Below, in pieces: positions 50,726-58,743 of a stretch of 64,000 nucleotides of DNA; the first letter of the stretch is position 1, and the number at the start of each line of letters is the position of its first letter. The translations under genes were made by a program, and so were the position numbers. The notes beneath the pieces are model-generated. The model did no database searches and was not told the DNA's origin. It saw nothing but the letters and a program-made list of their open reading frames with translations. The DNA is taken from assembly GCF_003864415.1 (NCBI RefSeq), contig NZ_BFFP01000002.1, forward strand, positions 58,236-122,235, read 5' to 3'. Source of the DNA: Ligilactobacillus salitolerans. Its GTDB lineage: Bacteria > Bacillota > Bacilli > Lactobacillales > Lactobacillaceae.

Positions 50726-52171
50726 ATGTTTCGAGGATTTTATAGCCTGCTCGATATAGACCAGCAATTATTGGTTCGGATCGTGATGTTTTTTTACCGC
50801 CACAACATTTCTCACATCACGACCACGGAACTGCGAATGCAGCTTAATATCAGCACCTACCAGGCAAATTTTGCTTGTCAACAATTGCACGAAATTGGAG
50901 CGGGCGATGATCATTTTGACTTCACTTATGATAAGGAAGCAGGTTTGACTTTAGCAGGAGTCACGACCCAAACAATCGAGTTTTTAACCGTCCTGCTCGC
51001 CAAAAAATCTCTCACACTAAAGGTCCTGCTCAATGGAAGCCTAGGGATCGGCGGTTCACGGGCTAACTTTTTAAAAAACTATGGGGTCAGCCAATCAACT
51101 TACTACCGGATCAGACACAAGATGTCTGAAAATATTAAAGTTGATTTTCCAATTGTCCAGATCTCAAATGAGATCGAAGCTCGGGCTATCCTCCAGCACA
51201 TCACCTTTTTCTTTTTTGCCAGCGGAGAATTTCCTTTTAATGAATACCGCGAACAAATCACAGACACCCTAAATTTCGTGACTCGTAACTGGAACCTTGA
51301 CCTCACCAACTCCGAGCGTAAAGAAGTTACATATTTTATGGCAGTCCAATTATTTCGGATCAAAAATCGACGCAAGATCTTAACTGCAAAAGATGATTTA
51401 CTGCTGCCACCCACTGATCTTAAATTTCAGCGGGCACAGAAATACCTGCAAAAAAACTGGGAATTGACCGAAGAACAAGCTTATCATGAAGCCATGATTT
51501 TTAACACCTACCTCATCGTTTATGATGACAGCCTGCACAATAAACAAGCCTTGTTAAAAAGGGATCCGGAAATTGAACAGCTGACCGAGCAGCAACTTCA
51601 TTTTACCGAAGCACAACTGCACATCAAGGATTGCCGGCGTGAATTTCCTGAATTTTACTGCTATTTGCGTAAAATCAACGTCAAGTCACTTTCGCCTTTC
51701 TTTTTCATTAATACTTATATCGATGCTGCTACGATCTCAGGTCTAAAACATTCTTATCCGCTGATCAATGTTTTAGCATCGCATTTTGTCAAATTACGCC
51801 GTAAGATCCAAGATCCGCAGATCTCCGAAACTTCATCTTTACAACTTTACTACCATTACTCGCTCTTATTACTGACCGCGATCCCGAATTCCGCCTATAA
51901 TGATCAGATCCACATCGTTGCCGATTTTTCGACTGGCAGAATTTTCACGCGTTATATCCAACAGCAGCTTAAAAAAATGACAGAAGCCAACATCGTGATC
52001 GATACAAAGCTTGACAACGGTACTGACCTGTACTTATCTGATAAATACGATGTCAGCGTCAAAAATGACCAGATCACCTGGAACTGTCCCCCAACTTCGC
52101 AAGACTGGAATGCTTTAAAAAGTGTCGTAATTCAAAAAAGAATGCAAAAAAATAAGGAGGTCCAGAATTAA
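50726..52171 (+). CDS. Mga-like transcriptional regulator
   Basis: A 481-residue regulator. An N-terminal HTH region (about 10-75, RIVMFFYRHNISHITTTELRMQLNISTYQANFACQQL) is followed by a second HTH (about 90-150, KSLTLKVLLNGSLGIGGSRANFLKNYGVSQSTYYRIRHKM), the Mga/PRD-family order. A long helical region resembling PRD domains comes next, then a C-terminal EIIB-like alpha/beta part (about 390-475). Such proteins respond to PTS phosphorylation in streptococci and Bacillus (Mga, AtxA). ATG 50726 is chosen from AAAGGAG at good spacing; 12 extra upstream codons lack a site. Target genes are not evident; the YczE-like gene is the nearest candidate. Confidence 0.82.
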   Translation: MFRGFYSLLDIDQQLLVRIVMFFYRHNISHITTTELRMQLNISTYQANFACQQLHEIGAGDDHFDFTYDKEAGLTLAGVTTQTIEFLTVLLAKKSLTLKVLLNGSLGIGGSRANFLKNYGVSQSTYYRIRHKMSENIKVDFPIVQISNEIEARAILQHITFFFFASGEFPFNEYREQITDTLNFVTRNWNLDLTNSERKEVTYFMAVQLFRIKNRRKILTAKDDLLLPPTDLKFQRAQKYLQKNWELTEEQAYHEAMIFNTYLIVYDDSLHNKQALLKRDPEIEQLTEQQLHFTEAQLHIKDCRREFPEFYCYLRKINVKSLSPFFFINTYIDAATISGLKHSYPLINVLASHFVKLRRKIQDPQISETSSLQLYYHYSLLLLTAIPNSAYNDQIHIVADFSTGRIFTRYIQQQLKKMTEANIVIDTKLDNGTDLYLSDKYDVSVKNDQITWNCPPTSQDWNALKSVVIQKRMQKNKEVQN

Positions 52172-52186
52172 CTGGTCCTCCTTATT
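52147..52186 (+). terminator. Inverted repeat spanning the stop codon of the Mga-like gene
   Basis: AAATAAGGAGGTCCAG and CTGGTCCTCCTTATTT form a 16-bp stem with one mismatch and a 6-base loop holding the TAA. The T tract is short (TTATTTACC), so termination is plausible but not classical. Confidence 0.6.
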
Positions 52187-52600
52187 TACCCCCAAAAAAC
52201 ATTTAAATCAGGAATATAAAAGCGAACGGCACACTTTTTATAAGTATATTTCCAAATCAAGTACAAATTACTCTAAACGTACCTTTTCATCTATATTTCC
52301 GGAATAGCCCTAAAGCCTTGCTGAACTATTTTATGCTACGATTAAAAAATCTTTGCTAAGAAACTATATCAATAGTATAGCGGATTATTGGCATGATTTT
52401 TTTTGTTTTAAAATTTTTATTATCAAAATTTTGCACAACCTTTAAAATAAATGACAATAATTTGAGGTTACTAACTATCCTATTCAATTTTGAATAATTT
52501 AAGTTGAACTTTCACATTTTTTGATAATTTTGACCGTTAGCGCCTTGTTTCTTAGTAAAAACTCATCCATTTCTTTACTAAGCAAGAGAAAAATTTGGTC
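52187..52600. other. AT-rich intergenic region with palindromes
   Basis: About 415 bases without a credible gene. It holds a perfect 16-base palindrome, TATTCAATTTTGAATA (52481-52496), and an inverted repeat CTTAGTAAA/TTTACTAAG (52551-52559 and 52574-52582). Neither has a T tract. No promoter assignment is secure. Confidence 0.45.
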
Positions 52601-52641
52601 AAAAAAACAGCACTCCGCCGACAAAAAAAGCTAAGTGCTGT
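52601..52641 (-). terminator. Terminator of the YugP-like protease gene
   Basis: CAGCACT/AGTGCTG stem followed on the minus strand by seven T residues. Confidence 0.88.
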
Positions 52642-52666
52642 GCAAATTATTTAGCTGTACTATTAG

Positions 52667-53368
52667 TTAATCCCTGTCGCGGCCGCCGCCGAAAAGTAAG
52701 ATCAACCGCAGTAACTGGAGGAATGTTGCTAAAGAAGCAGCAACATAGGTCAGTGCGGCAGCGAACAAAACTTTCTTGACCATCGGTACTTCCTCAGCCG
52801 TCAAAAGCCCACCTTCAGACAAGATCCTGACCGCACGTGCCGAAGCGTTAAATTCTACTGGCAAGGTCACCAACTGAAACAGCAATGCAAATGAAAAGAG
52901 GAAAATCCCTAAGTGGATCAAAGTCTGGTTAAAACCCAAGACCAGTCCAATCAAAATCAAAGGCATTGAGAGTGTCGAACCTAGATTGGCAACTGGCACC
53001 AACCCGGTCCGTAACCGCATTGGCCAATAATGAGCAGCATCCTGGACTGCGTGCCCGCATTCATGGGCAGCGACTCCGATAGCAGCGACAGACTGTGAAT
53101 CAGCTGTTGCGTCCGAAAGATTCAGTGTCTTATTGCTCCCGTTGTAATTATCGGTTAAATCACCCTGGACCCGCTGAACAGAAACATCGGTGATCAGCGA
53201 CTGCTGCAAGATATACTTCGCAGCATCCGTCCCCGTCACACCTTTTTGCGAGCGGTACTGGTCATACTTTTTAAAGGTTGAGTTCACATAGCTGGAAGCC
53301 GCCATGGAGAGTACTAACCCCAGAATGACCAAAATATAAGTTGGATCAAAAAAACCGTAGTATGGCAT
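52667..53368 (-). CDS. Zinc metallopeptidase, membrane-bound (YugP-like)
   Basis: A 233-residue protein of the DUF/peptidase_Mrr-like YugP family. An N-terminal helix (FFDPTYILVILGLVLSMAASSYV) is followed by a soluble part with the zinc motif AAHECGHAVQDA (HExxH) and two or three more helices (TLSMPLILIGLVLG, FSFALLFQLVTLPVEF, ALTYVAASLATFLQ). VEFNASARA with its Glu is the usual third ligand region. Function in cells is little known. The ATG at 53368 has a weak site. Monocistronic. Confidence 0.88.
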   Translation of the reverse strand: MPYYGFFDPTYILVILGLVLSMAASSYVNSTFKKYDQYRSQKGVTGTDAAKYILQQSLITDVSVQRVQGDLTDNYNGSNKTLNLSDATADSQSVAAIGVAAHECGHAVQDAAHYWPMRLRTGLVPVANLGSTLSMPLILIGLVLGFNQTLIHLGIFLFSFALLFQLVTLPVEFNASARAVRILSEGGLLTAEEVPMVKKVLFAAALTYVAASLATFLQLLRLILLFGGGRDRD

Positions 53369-53503
53369 TCAGTTCACCTTTCTATCATCTTGTTAATAGC
53401 GTAAGCCCTAAAAATCTATCATTAGCATAGCAAGAAAAGGCTTTAATGGCAATGATGCACGCCTAGTTTGACCAACTTTTACCTTTTATTAAGCTCTTGG
53501 TTC

Positions 53504-53932
53504 TTAATCCCATTCTTTGACAGCTTCAACGCTATAATTCTCGCTTCCGCTCAACAACTGTGAAACACAGCAACGCTTTTCTGTCTCGGCAACTAGCTGA
53601 GAAGCCTGGTCAAGATCCACACCTGGGACACAAATTTGAGCATGAACTAAGAACTCATAGTGGGCTCGTTCGCCGATATAGGTGATCTTGGCCCTCACTT
53701 TGGACGTATGCTTGAGCCCGTGTTCCTTTTCGACAGCCTGCATTGTTGCCTCCAGGCAAGTACACAGTGACATGCCCAGTAATTGCTCTGGGTTAGTCCC
53801 TGGATGGTCATTTAAAGGACTGCTTGTAGCAACTTTCAGACCATCAGCCACGAAAGCGTGGCCTTCTAGCCCTTCTTCGTTATAAGTTTCGGTTGTATAG
53901 AGCGCTTTTTGCCAGCGCGGATCATTCTTCAT
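53504..53932 (-). CDS. OsmC/Ohr family protein
   Basis: A 142-residue protein of the OsmC superfamily, thiol-dependent peroxidases acting on organic hydroperoxides. GTNPEQLLGMSLCTCLEATM holds the first conserved Cys region, with Glu, and AETEKRCCVSQLLSG the second Cys. The Arg near the N-terminus expected in Ohr is not obvious. GAGG-like sequence precedes the ATG. It stands alone, with an intergenic repeat element upstream. It would help detoxify peroxides. Confidence 0.87.
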   Translation of the reverse strand: MKNDPRWQKALYTTETYNEEGLEGHAFVADGLKVATSSPLNDHPGTNPEQLLGMSLCTCLEATMQAVEKEHGLKHTSKVRAKITYIGERAHYEFLVHAQICVPGVDLDQASQLVAETEKRCCVSQLLSGSENYSVEAVKEWD

Positions 53933-53944
53933 TTCAAAAACTCC

Positions 53945-54234
53945 TCATATCAAAAAATTAAACGTTGGCTTTTAAGCCAAGATTTAGTGACTTTGGTCAA
54001 CTGCTATCGGTTTGCGGCTCCTGTAGTCAACTACATTGAAAGACTGCGCCCAAATAGTCATATTTTGGTTGGTCTTTGGCATAAAGACCAGCCAATTGCT
54101 CCTCTTTCGGTTGGTCTTTGACTTAAACACCAACCGATTACTCCTCTTTCGGTTAGTCTTTGGCTTAAACACCAACCGATTACTCTTCTTTCGGTTGGTC
54201 TTTGGCTTAAACACCAACCAATTACTGCTCTTTA
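53945..54234. repeat. Intergenic repeat element with four tandem 42-bp hairpin units
   Basis: The left end is a hairpin, TTGGCTTTTAAGCCAA (53965-53980), then TTTAGTGACTTT, a spacer, and GACTGCGCCCAAATAGTCA. Four units then begin at 54067, 54109, 54151 and 54193, exactly 42 bases apart. Each has GGTTGGTCTTTGGC-type sequence and a complementary ACCAACC-type arm, so each can fold into a hairpin. Unit 1 has a 13-bp stem. The same element with a single unit is at 32.4-32.55 kb. It lies between the osmC-like gene and an anion permease gene. Open frames through it are 14-residue repeats and not credible genes. Confidence 0.85.
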
Positions 54235-54249
54235 AAGGTTATCCTAGAA

Positions 54250-55368
54250 CTAGCCTTTCAAACCAAGCAAGAACCAGCCTAACACGCCTAATACTAACAA
54301 GCCTAACAAGTTGACCTGCAAGAATACTTTAAAATACCTGGGACTTGGTTCGCTGGCACGGGCATAATATTCGCGGTAAGCCAGTAAGTTCGCTAACGAT
54401 GCGATCAAAGTGCCCAAACCTCCGATATTGACTCCTAAAAATAAGGCATAGGCATGGTGAGTGTATGGTGCTAGTAAAATTGCCGCTGGCACATTACTGA
54501 TCACCTGACTGGTTGCTAAACCGCTGAGATAGGTCACCGTTTGACTGTGACCAATTAATTGCATGAAGTCATGGATCGCTTGAAAACGGCTCAGATCACC
54601 AACGGCGATAAAAAACATGATAAAAGTCAACAACAGTCCATAATCGATCCGTTTAAAAATTTGGGGATCGACTAGCCAAACGACACTTACTGCTGCTGCC
54701 AACATTACGAACTTCGGGACCAACGAAAAGATCCCTGCGACCACAAGTACCGTCCCCACCAACGTCACACCAAGTTTACTCCATTTAAGAGACAAAGACG
54801 GCAACTTGATCTCAGTCACGGGTGTCGAGGGGATCTTCAGTGAAAAAAGTCCTAATAAAACCAAACTGGCTAATACGATGGGAAGCGACATTTGTAAAAA
54901 ATCCAGCAGACTTAAATGGAAATGATTCAGTAAAAAAAGGTTTTGCGGGTTACCAAAAGGTGTTGCCATACTGCCCAGGTTAGCAGCCATGTTGACTAAA
55001 ACTACCGGCAAGATCACCGGCAAGTCGATTTTTCTAGCAACCAAAATTAAAATTGGCGTGACAGCGATGATAGCCGCATCGTTAGTTAGAAACATCGCTG
55101 AAAAGAAGGCAACTGCCACTAAGACTTGGACCAGCCACCGTTTATTTTTAGCCTTCCTGGTCAGCCAGGCGGCTCCATAGCTCAAGACCTCAAGCCTTTC
55201 ATAGGTTGCAACAAGGGCCAGCATGGCTGCAAGAGAGCTGATCGTTTGCCAATCGATATCTGAAACTTGCGGTCGGCTAAAGACCATGCTTAACACAGTT
55301 ACTGTGAAAGCCACTAAAAACATCTTGTCACGACTAATTTTCTTTAAAACACTGCTCACTTTTTTCAC
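54250..55368 (-). CDS. Anion permease of the ion transporter superfamily (ArsB/CitM-like)
   Basis: A 372-residue protein with about ten to eleven helices. VAVAFFSAMFLTNDAAIIAVTPI and MAANLGSMATPFGNPQNLFLLNHF form the first half-site with the N-D-A and the S-x-x-T-P-x-G-N-P-Q-N substrate/sodium motif. QVISNVPAAILLAPYTHHAYALFLGVNIGGLGTLIASLANLLA forms the second. This is the ArsB/NhaD/DASS-like IT superfamily fold. Substrate (dicarboxylate, arsenite or other anion) is not predictable. No ars genes are adjacent. Confidence 0.87.
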   Translation of the reverse strand: MKKVSSVLKKISRDKMFLVAFTVTVLSMVFSRPQVSDIDWQTISSLAAMLALVATYERLEVLSYGAAWLTRKAKNKRWLVQVLVAVAFFSAMFLTNDAAIIAVTPILILVARKIDLPVILPVVLVNMAANLGSMATPFGNPQNLFLLNHFHLSLLDFLQMSLPIVLASLVLLGLFSLKIPSTPVTEIKLPSLSLKWSKLGVTLVGTVLVVAGIFSLVPKFVMLAAAVSVVWLVDPQIFKRIDYGLLLTFIMFFIAVGDLSRFQAIHDFMQLIGHSQTVTYLSGLATSQVISNVPAAILLAPYTHHAYALFLGVNIGGLGTLIASLANLLAYREYYARASEPSPRYFKVFLQVNLLGLLVLGVLGWFLLGLKG

Positions 55369-55423
55369 CTCGGCTGCACCCTGACCTTGAACTTGCTCTC
55401 ATGCAGCCTTTCTTTTTAAATTT

Positions 55424-55453
55424 AAAAAACCCCGAGAGTTTTCACTTTCGAGG
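55424..55453 (-). terminator. Terminator of the CsbD-like gene
   Basis: On the minus strand CCTCGAAAG pairs with CTCTCGGGG (one mismatch, one wobble), followed by six T residues. Confidence 0.85.
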
Positions 55454-55479
55454 CTATCATTTCGATTGTACAGATCCTG

Positions 55480-55746
55480 CTAGTCTTCTACAGCATCTTT
55501 GACGTCTTCTTTAACGTCTTGGGCTTTATCAGCCACAGTTCCTTTAGCTTCTTGGACAGCACCTGCAACCTTATCGCTAGTATCTCCGGTCAGGTCGCCT
55601 TTGACTTGTTTAACTTTACCAACGACCTCATCGCTGGCATGTTCAAGACGTTCTCTGAGCTCTTCAACTGTGTCTTCATCTTTCAACAACAAATAACCTA
55701 GAATTGCGTTAGCTGTTAAACTAACACCTAATAAGAACTTTTGCAT
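55480..55746 (-). CDS. Small membrane-anchored CsbD/YtxH-like stress protein
   Basis: An 88-residue protein. An N-terminal hydrophobic segment (FLLGVSLTANAILGYLLL) is followed by an acidic helical part with the repeated G-x-x-K-x-x-x-G-D pattern (VKQVKGDLTGDTSDKVAGAVQEAKGTVADKAQD) seen in CsbD and YtxH general-stress proteins. ATG 55746 is chosen from GGAGG upstream. A perfect TATAAT lies at 55786-55781 on the minus strand. The function is unknown but expression under stress is typical. Confidence 0.8.
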   Translation of the reverse strand: MQKFLLGVSLTANAILGYLLLKDEDTVEELRERLEHASDEVVGKVKQVKGDLTGDTSDKVAGAVQEAKGTVADKAQDVKEDVKDAVED

Positions 55747-55866
55747 ACTAGAGCACCTCCATTGTTTTAATACCAAATTGATTATACACTAAGCTTCACT
55801 AAAATGTAATCGGGAACACTTATCATCTTTCCAACTGATGTCAGCAATTCCTAACTCAAATATAAC

Positions 55867-55905
55867 AAAACCCCATAGCCATTGCCAAGCAATAACTACA
55901 GGGTC
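55867..55905 (-). terminator. Terminator of the MarR/ABC/lipoprotein unit
   Basis: On the minus strand ACCC-TGTAG-TTATTGC pairs with GCAATGG-CTATG-GGGT, then TTTTGTT. Confidence 0.8.
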
Positions 55906-55932
55906 TGCTGCTCTCAAGATCCACTAAGAGTG

Positions 55933-56889
55933 TTATTTGTTCAAATAAATATAGAGACGATCAGAGGAAATGCCAATACTAAATGCTACTCCGTTGGAAT
56001 GGATCGTTTTGGCAGTCGTCTTGGTGGACTGTTTAGAGTCCGATTGTTTCTTAAATTGTTTCATCACAGCTTGAGGGTCGGCGCCGACGCTGGATGAGAT
56101 CAAAGCAAATTTAGTAAAGAAAGTTTTTGCCTGCGCCTTATCCTTGATCGCCTTCACAGGAACTGCCAAAACCAAAGCGTTGACTTGGTCACCCTTCACG
56201 TTAGCCCGTAACAAAAAGTCCTGCTGATCAACCAGGTTATGGATCCCAGCTTGAGCAGAATTTGGCAGCTGATCACCCTTCACTGCTTTCTTGGCCTGAG
56301 CCAATTTTGGCTGAAGTGCAGCCTGCTGTTGCTGTAATGCCGCTGCTTGCTGCTGCAATTTCTGACCTGCTGTTGCCTGTTTTTGCAATTCAACTGCTGC
56401 GGTGCTGTCGCCTTGGGCTAATGCCTTCTTAGCAGCGGCGACTTTTTGCTGCACCAACTGGCTTTGTTTTTTGAGCTGCTGGCCTTTTTTGCCTAATGCA
56501 GCTAAAGTCTGCTGATCTTTGCTGGAAAGATGAGTCATCACCAGTCCTTGGTCATAGCTCTGCTTGATCGCGGCATATTTTCCCAGTGCTTTGACCTTGC
56601 CGACAGTCACAGTTTCTTTCTGTGAACCGGCGGTCAAATGAACCGTCTGTTTCTTAGTTTGCACTGGAACCATCACTGTAAAAGCAGATTGTTTCACTTT
56701 GACAGTTTTTTTGTTCCCGTCATCGATCTGGTAAGTCACATGATCTTGATTTGTTTCTCCTTTGACCGTGACAGCCAAACCATCAGCTTTTAAATGTTGA
56801 TCTGAAACCGAAAGCCGATCGCGGCCGCATCCAGCTAGGAGTAATGTGACTGCAAGAAACGCCCCGGCGATCCCACTAATTTTTTTCAT
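55933..56889 (-). CDS. Lipoprotein with central coiled coil, downstream of the exporter genes
   Basis: A 318-residue surface lipoprotein of unknown function. The signal peptide ends in LLLAGCG. A beta-rich segment (about 25-95) with alternating polar strands is followed by an Ala/Gln/Lys-rich coiled coil (about 120-205, low-complexity QQQQAAL) and a C-terminal alpha/beta domain ending SNGVAFSIGISSDRLYIYLNK. ATG 56889 is preferred over the GTG two codons upstream from spacing to AAGGAG. It begins 18 bases after the exporter gene, so it is likely the fourth gene of the MarR/ABC operon and may aid the exporter at the outer face. Confidence 0.75.
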   Translation of the reverse strand: MKKISGIAGAFLAVTLLLAGCGRDRLSVSDQHLKADGLAVTVKGETNQDHVTYQIDDGNKKTVKVKQSAFTVMVPVQTKKQTVHLTAGSQKETVTVGKVKALGKYAAIKQSYDQGLVMTHLSSKDQQTLAALGKKGQQLKKQSQLVQQKVAAAKKALAQGDSTAAVELQKQATAGQKLQQQAAALQQQQAALQPKLAQAKKAVKGDQLPNSAQAGIHNLVDQQDFLLRANVKGDQVNALVLAVPVKAIKDKAQAKTFFTKFALISSSVGADPQAVMKQFKKQSDSKQSTKTTAKTIHSNGVAFSIGISSDRLYIYLNK

Positions 56890-56907
56890 TTGCACATCTC
56901 TCCTTCA

Positions 56908-58743
56908 CTAAAATGACAAGCCGCTGGCAAACTGACTGTTATAAAGGTCAGCATAAAATCCATCCTGGTCTAACAACTGATCATGCGTTCCTGTTTCAAC
57001 AACAGATCCGTGATTCATCACGATAATGTTGTCAGCATTTTGAATCGTTGACAGCCGGTGGGCAACGACGAAACTAGTCCGGTCTTTTAAGAGTCGTTCC
57101 ATCGCATGCTGGATATGCACTTCAGTCCGCGTATCAACGGAACTGGTAGCTTCATCCAAGATCAAGATCTCAGGGTCAGCCAAGAAAGCTCGAGCGATCG
57201 TGATCAGTTGTCGCTGTCCTTGGGAAACATTGGATCCTGACTCATTCAAAATAGTGTCATAACCTTGAGGAAGAGTACGAACGAAGTGATCGACGTGCGC
57301 TGCTTTGGCAGCAGCCATGATCTCTTCATCAGTTGCATCTTCGCGGCCGTATTTGATGTTATCATAGATTGTTCCAGAGAAGAGCCAGGTGTCTTGTAAG
57401 ACCATCGCAAAATGCTGCCGCACTTTTTCACGGTCAAGGTCACGCGTATCGACACCCTTCATCCGAATACTGCCTCCGCTGATATCGTAGAATCTTTCCA
57501 GCAGATTGATGATCGTCGTCTTGCCGGCACCGGTTGGACCAACGATCGCCACCTGCTGCCCCGCTTTAACTTCCAAATTATAGTCTGTCAGCAGCAATTC
57601 TTTGCCCTGGTATCCAAATTGAACATGCTTGAGTTCGATCAAGTTATCGGAATTCTCAACTGGGCGATCAGCCTTAGTCTCTTTCATTTCTTCCTCGTCC
57701 ATCACTTCAAAGATCCGTTCTGCTGAAGCGATCGTAACTTGGATCGTGTTCATGAGGTTAGCCATCTGAGAGATCGGCTGAGAGAACTGATTCATGTACT
57801 GTAAGAAAGCCTGGATGTTCCCCAAGGTCACTGACCCGTTGGCAACTTGAACCCCACCGATGATCGCTACGAAAACATAGCCGATATTATTCAAGAAAGT
57901 CATCAGCGGCATCACGATCCCTGAGACAAATTGAGCTTTCCAAGCGGATTTGTAATAATTTTCATTTTCCTGCTTAAATGCTTTGATCGTATCTGCTTGT
58001 TTATTGAAGCTTTTCAAGACTTGCTGACCAGAAAAGTTTTCTTCTACCTGGTCATTGATCAAGCCCAAACTTTTCTGCTGAGCTGCAAAGTACTTCTGTG
58101 ACTTAGGTGCTACGACCCCGACAACGAGCGCGCTGACTGGCACCGTGATCAAAGCGATCAGTGTCAGCTTCCAGCTGATCGTAAACATCATCCATAATGT
58201 TCCGACGAACTGGACAACAGACGTCACTGCTTGGGTCAAGTTCTGCTGCAAGATCCCAGCCACGTTATCCATATCATTGACCGCCCGACTCATAATGTCA
58301 CCGTTGCTATGAGTATCATAGTAGTTCATCGGCAACCGGCGCATCTTGCCTTTTAGGTCTTTACGCATCTTATACACAGTATTCTGTGAAATGTAAGTCA
58401 TGATCAACTGCTGGAAGAAAGAGAAGAGCGCAGCTGCTAGGTACATCAGAATTACGATCAGCACGATGTGCAAGATCTTATCATAGTTGATCGGGAGTTC
58501 ACGCAGGTCAAAACCAGCCTTTTGTTCAGAAGTCCCCTTCATCACGCCCTTATAGATCTCAGTCGTTGCTTTCCCCAAAACCTTAGGTGTCCGGATCTGG
58601 AAAATCACACTTGTAATTGCCAAGATCATAACAACGATCAAACCAAAGATTCGATTGGACATATAGCTCAGTAAGCGCCGTGTCGTTCCCCAGAAGTTCT
58701 TAGCCTTACGCTGTCCTACCATTCCATGTGGTCCACGAGCCAT
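56908..58743 (-). CDS. Heterodimeric ABC multidrug exporter, catalytic half (LmrD-like)
   Basis: A 611-residue half-transporter: six membrane helices (about 30-340) and a C-terminal ATPase. Walker A GPTGAGKTT; Q-loop LQDTWLFSG; signature NVSQGQRQLITIARAF, degenerate in the third position (SQGQ); Walker B LILDEATSSVD with intact catalytic Glu; switch VVAHRLSTI with intact His. This pattern is the complement of the partner's degenerate site, as in LmrCD/BmrCD. Substrates are probably hydrophobic drugs or lipids. The ATG overlaps the end of the partner gene (58743), so the two are translationally coupled. Confidence 0.92.
   Translation of the reverse strand: MARGPHGMVGQRKAKNFWGTTRRLLSYMSNRIFGLIVVMILAITSVIFQIRTPKVLGKATTEIYKGVMKGTSEQKAGFDLRELPINYDKILHIVLIVILMYLAAALFSFFQQLIMTYISQNTVYKMRKDLKGKMRRLPMNYYDTHSNGDIMSRAVNDMDNVAGILQQNLTQAVTSVVQFVGTLWMMFTISWKLTLIALITVPVSALVVGVVAPKSQKYFAAQQKSLGLINDQVEENFSGQQVLKSFNKQADTIKAFKQENENYYKSAWKAQFVSGIVMPLMTFLNNIGYVFVAIIGGVQVANGSVTLGNIQAFLQYMNQFSQPISQMANLMNTIQVTIASAERIFEVMDEEEMKETKADRPVENSDNLIELKHVQFGYQGKELLLTDYNLEVKAGQQVAIVGPTGAGKTTIINLLERFYDISGGSIRMKGVDTRDLDREKVRQHFAMVLQDTWLFSGTIYDNIKYGREDATDEEIMAAAKAAHVDHFVRTLPQGYDTILNESGSNVSQGQRQLITIARAFLADPEILILDEATSSVDTRTEVHIQHAMERLLKDRTSFVVAHRLSTIQNADNIIVMNHGSVVETGTHDQLLDQDGFYADLYNSQFASGLSF

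Noticed and set aside
53984-54217. 77-codon minus-strand frame of LVFKPKTNRKRSNR-type repeats, and a matching plus-strand frame
   Set aside because: Both strands are open because the unit length is divisible by three. No start site or ribosome binding site is credible.
54067-54234. CRISPR array
   Set aside because: The 42-base units are contiguous, with no unique spacers, and no cas genes are present.
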